From: Victivallales bacterium | GTDB lineage: Bacteria; Verrucomicrobiota; Lentisphaeria; Oligosphaerales; Oligosphaeraceae | Reading direction: 5' to 3' | DNA: 6,609 bases | NCBI GenBank assembly: GCA_900771165.1 | Contig: CAAGMX010000453.1 | Span: 1 to 6,609 of the forward strand | Shown here: positions 1 through 5,942 of the stretch, piece by piece | Layout: the number at the start of each line of letters is the position of its first letter | How positions within the stretch are numbered: position 1 is the first letter of the stretch | Translations under genes and position numbers: made by a program | The notes under the pieces: model-generated | Databases searched by the model: none | What the model saw: the letters and a program-made list of their open reading frames with translations, nothing else | What the model was told of the DNA's origin: nothing

Positions 1-20
1 GACGTGTGCTCTTCCGATCT
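1..20 (+). other. Illumina adapter remnant (artefact, not genomic)
   Basis: The first 20 bases are identical to the 3' end of the Illumina TruSeq read-2 adapter, including its terminal GCTCTTCCGATCT. The match is at the extreme end of the window, as expected for an untrimmed read end carried into an assembly. It supplies a spurious GTG start at position 4 and a false N-terminal Cys-Ser-Ser-Asp-Leu for the bioF frame. Treat these bases as contamination. Identity is judged from memory of the adapter sequence. Confidence 0.96.
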
Positions 21-510
21 TCTGGCGGCGGAACTGGGGCTGGCCTCCAGAGTGGACGTGCTGGTGGGCACCTTCGGCAAGGCCTTCGGATCCACCGGCG
101 CCTACGCTATCATGGATCCTGTACTGAAGGAATATCTGGTGAATCGGGCCAGATCTCTGATTTTCACCACGGGGCTGCCCCCTGTGGTGCTGAACTGGAG
201 CGACTTCGTCCTGCGCCACTTCTCCCAGCTGGAGGAGGAGCGGAAGGCCCTGCTCCGGAAGGCGAAGCGACTCCGGGAACTCTTTCAGGCCCGGGGCCTG
301 GCCACGGGAGGCGACTCCCAGATTGTCCCGCTGATGGTAGGCGGCGACAAGGAGGCCTGCCAGCTGGCGGAAGCCTATCAGCGGGAGGGGATCCTGGTCT
401 TTCCCATCCGGCATCCCACGGTGCCCCGGGGAACAGCCCGTCTCCGCTTCTCCCTCTCCGCCGCCCTGGACTGGGAGGATGTGGAGAGGGCAGGGAGGGT
501 AAGCCTGTGA
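21..510 (+). CDS. bioF: 8-amino-7-oxononanoate synthase (BioF), 5'-truncated
   Basis: This is the C-terminal part, about 163 residues, of a PLP-dependent alpha-oxoamine synthase. BioF condenses pimeloyl-ACP (or -CoA) with L-alanine, releasing CO2, to form 8-amino-7-oxononanoate in the cytoplasm; this is the first step of biotin ring assembly. The frame shows the family's cofactor-lysine motif GTFGKAFGS, with the Schiff-base lysine at bases 79-81, and the C-terminal signature IRHPTVPRGTARLRFSLSAA seen in BioF proteins. A full-length protein is about 380-390 residues, so more than half, including the N-terminal PLP-domain segment, is missing to the left. The first intact codon is at base 22; everything before base 21 is adapter. 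The TGA stop (508-510) overlaps the GTG start of bioG. Relatives such as 2-amino-3-ketobutyrate CoA ligase share the fold, but the bioG-bioC context makes BioF the clear choice. Confidence 0.94.
492..499 (+). promoter_or_regulatory. Shine-Dalgarno for bioG (supports GTG start)
   Basis: AGGGAGGG lies inside the end of bioF with a 7-base spacer to the GTG at 507. No ATG in the bioG frame occurs near the start of the homologous region, so this site decides the start. Confidence 0.75.
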
Positions 511-1169
511 AGAGTCTCCACATCCCTTCCCCGGCAGGAAGCGCGCCCAGGGGAACCATCCTCTTCTTTACCGGCTGGGGCATGGATCCTGCCGCCAGCC
601 GGCATCTCTCCCAGGGGGAATACGATTTGCGGATCTTCTGGGGGTATGCCGATCTTCCCGCCAGCCTGCCGCCGGAGGCAGGGGAGTGCGTGCTGGTGGC
701 CTGGTCCCTGGGGGTCTGGGCCGCCGGGCAGCTGGATTGGTCGGCCTGGCATCTTCGGTCTGGCCTTGCCTTGAATGGCACCCTGGAGCCTCAGAGCGAG
801 GCCTGGGGCATCCCGCCGAATATCTTCCGGGGAACGGTGGAAAACTGGGGACTGCCCAGAGCCCGGGAACGCTTTCTGGCCCGCATGACCGGCAGTGTCC
901 AGGCGGCGAAGGCCTTCCCCGGGGGAGAACGCACTCCGGAAGACCAGCAGGCGGAACTGGCGGCCATCTCCCGGGGCTGCCAGGAAAACCCCGCTCTTCG
1001 CCCCTCTCCCTTCACACAGGCGGTGGTGGGCACGGAGGACCGCATCTTTCCCCCGGAGGCCCAGAAGAATGCCTGGCAAAAAGCGGGAGTCCCGGTCAAG
1101 GAACTCCCCCTGGCCCACGACTGCCTCCGTTCGTTCTCTTCCTGGGAGGAGGTACTGCGCCTTGGCTGA
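507..1169 (+). CDS. bioG: Pimeloyl-ACP methyl ester carboxylesterase BioG (DUF452 family)
   Basis: An alpha/beta hydrolase of 220 residues, the usual BioG length. BioG hydrolyses the methyl ester of pimeloyl-ACP, ending the disguised fatty-acid elongation started by BioC and giving pimeloyl-ACP for BioF. Visible family motifs in order are ILFFTGWGMD (residues 18-27, oxyanion strand), VAWSLGVW (64-71) with nucleophile Ser67, LALNGT, then GIPPNIFRGTVEN, and VVGTEDRIFPP with Asp178. His204 in LPLAHD completes the likely triad. The nucleophile elbow is A-W-S-x-G rather than G-x-S-x-G, which is normal for BioG and separates it from BioH. The GTG start overlaps the bioF stop (GTGA) and has a good Shine-Dalgarno. 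The 3' end overlaps bioC by 8 bases. The frame remains open upstream through bioF, but that stretch is only a shadow of bioF. Triad residues are assigned by motif, not by structure. Confidence 0.93.
   Translation: MKSLHIPSPAGSAPRGTILFFTGWGMDPAASRHLSQGEYDLRIFWGYADLPASLPPEAGECVLVAWSLGVWAAGQLDWSAWHLRSGLALNGTLEPQSEAWGIPPNIFRGTVENWGLPRARERFLARMTGSVQAAKAFPGGERTPEDQQAELAAISRGCQENPALRPSPFTQAVVGTEDRIFPPEAQKNAWQKAGVPVKELPLAHDCLRSFSSWEEVLRLG
1144..1152 (+). promoter_or_regulatory. Shine-Dalgarno for bioC (supports TTG start)
   Basis: GGGAGGAGG, inside the 3' end of bioG, sits 9 bases before the TTG at 1162. This near-perfect site is the main reason to place the bioC start at a TTG rather than at the in-frame GTG some 30 bases further on, which would remove part of the conserved N-terminal helix. 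Confidence 0.75.
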
Positions 1170-1935
1170 CATCCTGCCCGATAAAAATCTGGTGCGTCTG
1201 CGCTTCGCCCGAAGCCTGGATTCCTATGACCAGGCGGCGGAGGTGCAGGCCTCCATGGCCTCCGCCCTCATGGAAACCCTGACGACGCTGGCCGGCACCG
1301 AATTCCCCCGGGTGCTGGAGGCGGGATGCGGCACCGGTGTCCTCACCACACAGCTGGAACAGACCCTCCACTATCAGGAACTGCTCCTGGTGGATCTGGT
1401 GCCGGAATGCGTACGATTCCACCAGAACCGCCCCCGAAGCCGCTTCCTGGCGGGGGACATGGAGAGCCTGACTCTGCCGCCGAACGTGGATCTGTGCGTC
1501 AGCAATGCGGTCTTCCAGTGGTTCAGCCACCCGGCCGACTTCCTGGCACGCCTGGCGCAGGCGCTGCGCCCCGGGGGAATTCTGGCGTTCACCACCTTCG
1601 GCCCCCAGAATTTCCAGGAAGTGGCCGCCCTGACTGGCCGGGGGCTGACATACCCTGCCCGGGAAAAGTGGGAGGAGATGCTCCGCCAGGCAGGATATGC
1701 CATCCTCCACCAGTCGGAGTCCCTCCGCCCCATGGTCTTCTCCCGGCCCGAGGATGTGCTGAGGCACCTGAAAGCCACGGGGGTCACCGCCACCGGCAAG
1801 GGGGAGGCCCCCTGGAACCGCAGCAGAATCCAGGGATTCCAGGAGGAGTATGCCCGCCGCTTCCCGGCCCCCGGCGGCAATGTCCGCCTGACCTATCATC
1901 CCCTCCTCTTCCTGGCCCGGCGCCAGGCTCTCTAG
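1162..1935 (+). CDS. bioC: Malonyl-[ACP] O-methyltransferase BioC
   Basis: A class I SAM-dependent methyltransferase of 257 residues (E. coli BioC is about 250). BioC methylates the free carboxyl of malonyl-ACP (or -CoA), letting the fatty-acid synthase treat it as an ordinary primer and extend it to pimeloyl-ACP methyl ester. The N-terminus has the BioC pattern DKxxVxxxFxxxxxxYDxxAxxQ (residues 7-29). SAM motif I is VLEAGCGTG (51-59), the ribose-binding acidic residue is Asp78, GDMESL (98-103) follows, and the post-motif block DLCVSNAVFQWF (110-121) is diagnostic of BioC. LRPGGILAFTTFG (135-147) and a C-terminal LTYHPLLFLARR complete the match. The TTG start is set by its Shine-Dalgarno and overlaps bioG by 8 bases, implying coupled translation. 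It is the last gene of the visible bio operon; bioA, bioB and bioD are not in the window. Confidence 0.94.
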   Translation: MADILPDKNLVRLRFARSLDSYDQAAEVQASMASALMETLTTLAGTEFPRVLEAGCGTGVLTTQLEQTLHYQELLLVDLVPECVRFHQNRPRSRFLAGDMESLTLPPNVDLCVSNAVFQWFSHPADFLARLAQALRPGGILAFTTFGPQNFQEVAALTGRGLTYPAREKWEEMLRQAGYAILHQSESLRPMVFSRPEDVLRHLKATGVTATGKGEAPWNRSRIQGFQEEYARRFPAPGGNVRLTYHPLLFLARRQAL

Positions 1936-1955
1936 GATTCCTGCCCCTTTCCGGA

Positions 1956-2031
1956 AAACGGGGGTATGATTCCTGACAATTCAGGACAAAATTTTCCTAA
2001 AAATCCGGGAAAATCCAGGAAAACCCCGTTT
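1956..2031 (+). repeat. Nested inverted repeats after bioC (possible weak terminator or structured RNA)
   Basis: Three perfect inverted repeats are arranged so that they can form together. The outer arms are AAACGGGG (1956-1963) and CCCCGTTT (2024-2031). Inside lie TCCTGA/TCAGGA (1971-1976 and 1981-1986, 4-base loop) and TTTTCCT/AGGAAAA (1992-1998 and 2017-2023). The third helix abuts the outer one directly, so the RNA could fold as a three-way junction. It starts 21 bases after the bioC stop. The run after it (TTTGCTTCATT) is only loosely T-rich, so its efficiency as an intrinsic terminator is doubtful. The pairing is seen; any function is inferred. Confidence 0.5.
2001..2020 (+). repeat. 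Two tandem 10-bp repeats
   Basis: AAATCCGGGA is followed at once by AAATCCAGGA, differing at one base. They lie inside the third stem of the nested inverted-repeat structure and give it alternative pairing partners: TTTTCC at 1992-1997 can pair with GGAAAA at either 2008-2013 or 2018-2023. Confidence 0.6.
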
Positions 2032-2038
2032 GCTTCAT

Positions 2039-2044
2039 TATAGT
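2039..2044 (+). promoter_or_regulatory. Candidate -10 box for guaB
   Basis: TATAGT matches five of six bases of the sigma-70 -10 consensus in the most AT-rich part of the spacer. No recognisable -35 lies 16-18 bases upstream and there is no extended -10 TG, so this is a weak call. If real, transcription would start near 2051 and give guaB a leader of about 120 bases. Confidence 0.28.
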
Positions 2045-2094
2045 ATCGTGGCAATGGCCCGAACAGGGAAGCAGAGTCCGGTTTCCTGCAGGGG

Positions 2095-2141
2095 CTGACC
2101 CGTGCGGCGGGGACGCCGCAGGGCATCCCTTCGTCGGTCAG
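2095..2141 (+). promoter_or_regulatory. Structured leader of guaB
   Basis: CTGACC (2095-2100) pairs with GGTCAG (2136-2141) and encloses a strong 7-bp hairpin, TGCGGCG/CGCCGCA (2103-2109 and 2114-2120), capped by GGGA, which fits the GNRA tetraloop pattern. GGG/CCC (2121-2123 and 2127-2129) may form a third short helix. The block ends 16 bases before the guaB Shine-Dalgarno (AAAAGGA, 2158-2164). It matches no riboswitch class that I recognise. A regulatory role is inferred only from its strength and position. Confidence 0.45.
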
Positions 2142-2173
2142 GAGTGAATTCAACCCCAAAAGGATCCCCCCCT

Positions 2174-3670
2174 ATGGTGAACGAGTACATTGCCCAGTTT
2201 ATGGAGTCCTTCCCCCACGAGGCGTTGACCTTCAACGACGTCTCCATGGAGGTCTATTATGCGGATTTCCTTCCCGGAGAGGCCAGGACGAATTCCCAGT
2301 TCAGCCGAAATATCTCCCTGAATCTCCCCTTCATCTCCGCCGCCATGGACACGGTCACCGAGCACCGCATGGCCATCGCCATGGCCAAGCTGGGCGGTCT
2401 GGGCGTCATCCACAAGAATCTCCCCCCCGCCAAACAGGCCGCGGAAGCCGCCGCCGTGAAGCACTATCTCAACGGCGTCATCGAACGCCCCGTGACCTTC
2501 CAGAAAGGACAGAAGGTCTACGAGATCATCGCCGAACGCAGCAATAAGGACTACAAGTTCAGCGGATTCCCCATCCTGGACGAGGAGGGACGCCTCTGCG
2601 GACTGTTCACCCATCGGGATCTGAAGTTCATCACCGACTACAATGTCCCCGTGGAATCCGTGATGACCACCCAGCTGGTCACCGCCCCCAAGGGAACCGA
2701 CATGACCCGGGCCCTGGCCCTGATGATGGAGCACAAGGTGGGCAAGCTGCCTCTGGTGGATGAGCAGGGACGCCTGGCGGGCCTCTACAGCCTCCAGGAT
2801 GTGCGCACCCTCCTGGACAAGATGGAGCCCAACTACAACCGGGATGCCCAGCATCGCCTCCGGGTGGCCGCCGCCGTGGGAATCTACGAGGAGGAGCGCA
2901 TCGAGGCCCTGGTCCGCGCCGGCACGGACGCCCTGATCGTGGACTCCGCCCACGGCCACTCCAAGAATGTCATGGAGACGGTCCGGGAGATCAAACGCCA
3001 GTATCCCCAGGTGGATGTGGTGGCGGGAAATGTCTGCACCACGGAAGGCGCCCGGGCCATGCTGGAATGCGGCGCGGACGCCGTGAAGGTGGGCATCGGA
3101 CCCGGCTCCATCTGCACCACCCGTGTGGTGGCGGGTGTGGGCATCCCCCAGCTGACCGCCATCTACAACGCCTACAAGGGCGTGGGAGAGGAGATCCCCA
3201 TTATCGCCGACGGCGGCATCGCCCACTCCGGTGACATCGCCAAGGCGCTGGCCGTGGGGGCCAGCAACGTGATGATGGGCTCCGCCCTGGCCGGCACCGA
3301 GGAGTGCCCCGGCGAGCGTATCCTCCACCAGGGCCGCACCTATGTGATCTACCGGGGCATGGGATCTCTGGATGCCATGCGCCACGGCAAGGGATCCCGG
3401 GAACGCTACGGCGTCTCCGCCGAGACCGCCGAGTCCCGTCTGGTGCCCCAGGGCATCGAAGGCATGATCCCCTTCCGGGGCTCCGTGGCAGACGTGGTGA
3501 ACCAGTATGCCGGAGGACTCCGCTTCTCCCTGGGCTATCTGGGCGCCCGCACCATCCCCGAACTCCAGCAGCATGCCCGCTTCTGGCGGGTGAGCGCCGC
3601 CGGTCTCCAGGAGGCCCATCCCCACAATGTGATCATGCAGAAGGACGCCCCCAACTACTCCGCCTCCTGA
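2174..3670 (+). CDS. guaB: Inosine-5'-monophosphate dehydrogenase
   Basis: IMP dehydrogenase (498 residues, normal length) oxidises IMP to XMP with NAD+, the committed cytoplasmic step to guanine nucleotides. The barrel begins with the EALTFNDV motif (17-23) and SAAMDTVTE (55-63). A Bateman module of two CBS domains follows (about 105-155 and 163-215). Then come the IMP-binding loop [10 protein letters not shown], with catalytic Cys314, the DGGI and MMGS phosphate-binding motifs, and the mobile flap with the Arg411-Tyr412 dyad in [21 protein letters not shown] and the C-terminal EAHPHNV/APNY complete the family pattern. The N-terminal segment after LTFNDV ([11 protein letters not shown] instead of the common LLVPAYSEVLP) is somewhat divergent. 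ATG 2174 is preceded by AAAAGGA with a 9-base spacer that is mostly a C7 run. The frame is open upstream to 2102, but IMPDHs do not need that extension. The gene has its own leader and terminator and is probably transcribed alone. Confidence 0.98.
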   Translation: MVNEYIAQFMESFPHEALTFNDVSMEVYYADFLPGEARTNSQFSRNISLNLPFISAAMDTVTEHRMAIAMAKLGGLGVIHKNLPPAKQAAEAAAVKHYLNGVIERPVTFQKGQKVYEIIAERSNKDYKFSGFPILDEEGRLCGLFTHRDLKFITDYNVPVESVMTTQLVTAPKGTDMTRALALMMEHKVGKLPLVDEQGRLAGLYSLQDVRTLLDKMEPNYNRDAQHRLRVAAAVGIYEEERIEALVRAGTDALIVDSAHGHSKNVMETVREIKRQYPQVDVVAGNVCTTEGARAMLECGADAVKVGIGPGSICTTRVVAGVGIPQLTAIYNAYKGVGEEIPIIADGGIAHSGDIAKALAVGASNVMMGSALAGTEECPGERILHQGRTYVIYRGMGSLDAMRHGKGSRERYGVSAETAESRLVPQGIEGMIPFRGSVADVVNQYAGGLRFSLGYLGARTIPELQQHARFWRVSAAGLQEAHPHNVIMQKDAPNYSAS

Positions 3671-3692
3671 TCCCCCCTCCGCTGTCTCTTGC

Positions 3693-3731
3693 GCCCGTCC
3701 CCCCCCCATTCCGGAGGAGACGGGCTTTTTT
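3693..3731 (+). terminator. Rho-independent terminator of guaB
   Basis: GCCCGTC (3693-3699) pairs perfectly with GACGGGC (3719-3725), followed directly by six T residues (3726-3731). The C9 run starting at 3699 can extend the stem against GGAGGA with A/C mismatches. It starts 23 bases after the guaB stop and separates guaB from the pilus unit. Confidence 0.88.
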
Positions 3732-3776
3732 GTGACAGGAGAGGGGGTGCTGTCGGAAAAAAATGCCGGGAATGGC

Positions 3777-3816
3777 TTGAATTGCGGAGAAAAAAAAGTA
3801 TGTTAGCGGATATAAC
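3777..3816 (+). promoter_or_regulatory. Candidate promoter of the pilM-N unit
   Basis: TTGAAT (3777-3782) is followed after 16 bases by TATGTT (3799-3804), each four of six to consensus. A better -10-like hexamer, TATAAC (3811-3816), lies slightly downstream but has no good -35 at the right spacing. The zone is AT-rich against a GC-rich background and holds an A7 and an A8 tract either side of the -35. It sits between the guaB terminator and the leader hairpin, where a promoter is expected. Confidence 0.42.
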
Positions 3817-3834
3817 TCTTTTGCCCCTCCTTCC

Positions 3835-3888
3835 CCGGGAGGTGGGGGCGTGTTCCATGACCCCGGCATGGGAGCCTCCACCCCTCGG
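3835..3888 (+). promoter_or_regulatory. Long imperfect hairpin in the pilM-N leader
   Basis: Bases 3835-3839 pair with 3884-3888, 3841-3849 with 3874-3882, and 3853-3859 with 3867-3873: 21 pairs including three G-U. The stem is interrupted only by one A/C mismatch (3840/3883) and a 3-base bulge (3850-3852), and the loop has 7 bases. No T tract follows, so it does not look like a terminator. It ends 14 bases before the start codon, beside a weak Shine-Dalgarno (TTTAGAG). It could control ribosome access or mRNA stability; that is inference. Confidence 0.6.
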
Positions 3889-3902
3889 AATCCTTTAGAG
3901 AC

Positions 3903-5942
3903 ATGGCCAAAAACGAACGCTTTCTCAGTGTTGATATCGGCGCCGCCGCCATTAAAATGGGCGAATTCGAATTCGACCAGACCGGCGGAATGCGGATGAT
4001 CAACTTCGCCCACCGCGAATACGAGGAGGAAATCTCCGAGGACAACCGGATTCGCGTGATCGAGGGCGTGCTGCGGCAGATGCTGCTGGAGGCGAATATC
4101 CATACCTCCCGCACCATGCTCTCCATCTCCGGACAGACTGCCCTGATCCGCTTCGGACAGCTGAACAACCTGAAGAACGATAAGAAGCAGATCCGGCAGC
4201 TGGCGGAGTTCGAGGCCACCAGAAATCTCCCCTTCCCCCTGGATCAGATCAGCATGGACTTCCAGCTGATCGCCAGCAATGACGAGTCCCTGGACACCAT
4301 GGACGTGCTCTCCGTGGTGGTGAAGAAGGATATCGTGGAGCAGATCGTCCAGGCCGTCCGACGGGTGGGCCTGGCGCCTCAGCTGGTGGATGTAGCTCCC
4401 GTGGCCTGCTACAATGCGGCCCGAGCCAACGGACTGGGAGGCGACGGATGCGTGGTGCTGGTCTCCATCGGCGGACGCTCTACCAACCTGATGTTCCTGG
4501 AAGGAAACCGCTTCTACGCCAGAACAGTCCCCATCGCCGGACATAGCATCACCCAGCAGATCGCCAGGAAGTTCTCTATCGGACAGCCCGAGGCCGAGGA
4601 GCTGAAGCGCCGCCACGGGTTTGTGGCCCGAAGCGAGGAGGACGCCGGCAACGAGACCAGCGGAGATGTCTCCAAGATCGTCCGCCAGGTCATGATGCGC
4701 CTCTTCGGCGAAATCAGCCGCTCCATCTCCATCTACAAGACCCAGCAGCATGGCAGCGACCCCGTGAAGGTCTATCTCACCGGCGGTTCCACCATCCTGA
4801 CCTATTGCGACCAGTTCTTCGCCGAGAAGTTCGCTCTCCCCGTGGAATACTTCAATCCCCTGGGATGCATCGCCCTGGATTCCGCCATCGACCGCCAGCG
4901 CCTCTCCGAGGTGGCCCATACCTTCAGTGAAGTGGTGGGTCTGGCCCTGCGCTACTCCTCCACCTGCCCTGTGGAAATCAACCTCCTCCCCAAGGAGGTG
5001 GCCAGCCAGCAGTCCCTGCGCTACAAGAAACCCTATTTCGTGGGCTCCATGTTCACCCTCTTGGTGATGTTCTTCCTGATTGACCAGGGAATGGTCCAGG
5101 CGAAGAAGCAGACCCTGGACCAGAAGGCGGAGTTTCAGGCAGTGCAGACCCGCTACAAAACCGCCTACGAGGAAATCAAGCAGGCGGTAGGCGAGGCGGA
5201 AGGCGCCCTGAGCCAGGTGGCGGACCAGAAGGGCTTCCTCCTGCAGCGGGCCAAGTGGCCCATGATCCTTTCGGAGATTTTCCGCGCCCGCCCGGATAAT
5301 GTGTGGATCGATTCCATCGAGCCGGTCTTTGGAGACCTCCCCGCCATCGAACAGCTGAGTATCGTGGAGGAGGAAGGCAGTGCCACCGGCGGCGATGACA
5401 TGTTCAGCATGGGCGATATGGGAAGCGACTCCATGTCCATGTCCATGTCCATGGACGGCGACGCCGATATGTTCGGCTCCAGTTCCGGCTCCAATCTGCC
5501 CTCCCTCACCACCATCGGAGGCGTGAATATCCAGGCCCACACCATCCGCCAGAAGGGCGACTCCTTCGGAACGGATCCGGTCTTGGCCGATGAACCCAAA
5601 TACCCCTTCGAGGTGCCCGAGAAGGAGGCGCCGGAGGAACCGGAGGACGAGGAACCCCAGTACGATGACGAGGGCAATGAGATTGCCCGCACCCCCGCCG
5701 GGCCGGAGCTTCAGGATCAGTCCGGGGAATTGCTCTTCGTCCGGAACCTGAAGAAGTCTCAGCTCTTCAGCGCCGAGGAGGAGTACACCGGCGTGGTCTC
5801 CATCCAGAAGAGCGAGTATCTGGAGAACGGAAACGACTTCCAGATCCAGCTGAAGTTCAATGTCCTGGTGGAAGCCTATCCCTGGGATCAGGCCAAGACC
5901 TCCACCGGCGGTATGAGCGCTCCCAGAGGAGGAATGAACTAA
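3903..5942 (+). CDS. Type IV pilus-like PilM-PilN fusion protein
   Basis: A 679-residue protein joins two platform proteins that are usually separate. Residues 1-350 are PilM, an actin-like (FtsA/SHS2) cytoplasmic ATPase domain. It has the phosphate-1 motif VDIGAAAIK (Asp11, Lys18), a phosphate-2-like VSIGGRSTNL (187-196), the RTVPIAGHSIT segment and an adenosine motif VYLTGGS (290-296), ending in VVGLALRY. At 357-363 comes VEINLLP, the PilM-docking motif that normally opens PilN. One membrane helix (about 378-395), a coiled coil (about 398-450) and WPMILSEIFRARPDNVWID follow, and the PilN-type C-terminal fold ends with FNVLVEAY. Two low-complexity stretches interrupt this domain: Met/Asp/Ser-rich (about 497-530) and Pro/Glu-rich (about 570-598). 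The predicted topology is PilM inside and PilN in the periplasm. The Shine-Dalgarno is weak. The next gene is PilO-like, as in pilMNO operons. The size and arrangement recall Akkermansia Amuc_1101, from memory. Confidence 0.92.
   Translation: MAKNERFLSVDIGAAAIKMGEFEFDQTGGMRMINFAHREYEEEISEDNRIRVIEGVLRQMLLEANIHTSRTMLSISGQTALIRFGQLNNLKNDKKQIRQLAEFEATRNLPFPLDQISMDFQLIASNDESLDTMDVLSVVVKKDIVEQIVQAVRRVGLAPQLVDVAPVACYNAARANGLGGDGCVVLVSIGGRSTNLMFLEGNRFYARTVPIAGHSITQQIARKFSIGQPEAEELKRRHGFVARSEEDAGNETSGDVSKIVRQVMMRLFGEISRSISIYKTQQHGSDPVKVYLTGGSTILTYCDQFFAEKFALPVEYFNPLGCIALDSAIDRQRLSEVAHTFSEVVGLALRYSSTCPVEINLLPKEVASQQSLRYKKPYFVGSMFTLLVMFFLIDQGMVQAKKQTLDQKAEFQAVQTRYKTAYEEIKQAVGEAEGALSQVADQKGFLLQRAKWPMILSEIFRARPDNVWIDSIEPVFGDLPAIEQLSIVEEEGSATGGDDMFSMGDMGSDSMSMSMSMDGDADMFGSSSGSNLPSLTTIGGVNIQAHTIRQKGDSFGTDPVLADEPKYPFEVPEKEAPEEPEDEEPQYDDEGNEIARTPAGPELQDQSGELLFVRNLKKSQLFSAEEEYTGVVSIQKSEYLENGNDFQIQLKFNVLVEAYPWDQAKTSTGGMSAPRGGMN
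5430..5453 (+). repeat. (TCCATG)4 hexanucleotide microsatellite
   Basis: Four perfect tandem TCCATG copies encode (Ser-Met)4, residues 510-517 of the PilM-PilN fusion. The unit is a multiple of three, so slippage would change the repeat number without breaking the frame. Confidence 0.9.

Noticed and set aside
164..1172. Overlapping antisense frames and alternative + frames across bioF-bioG
   Set aside because: They lack domain motifs and ribosome sites, and the annotated genes account for the sequence fully.
2061..2141. Cobalamin- or ZTP-type riboswitch, suggested by GGGAA, AGTCCGG and CCGCAGGGC fragments
   Set aside because: The fragments are not in the order or spacing of either consensus; the cobalamin B12-box and the ZTP CCGCCTGGGC element are absent.
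2102..2173. N-terminal extension of guaB from an upstream in-frame GTG
   Set aside because: The extension would be Arg-rich and is encoded by the leader hairpin. The ATG at 2174 has its own Shine-Dalgarno and gives the normal IMPDH N-terminus.
3773..3786. Sigma-54-like promoter (TGGC...TTGC), attractive because pilus genes are often sigma-54 dependent
   Set aside because: The GG and GC elements are 10 bases apart instead of the required 12, and spacing is critical for sigma-54.
3963..3974. Two tandem GAATTC sites, which could suggest cloning or a vector junction
   Set aside because: They encode Glu-Phe-Glu-Phe in frame within the conserved PilM N-terminus, with no change in codon use around them, so they are natural coding sequence.
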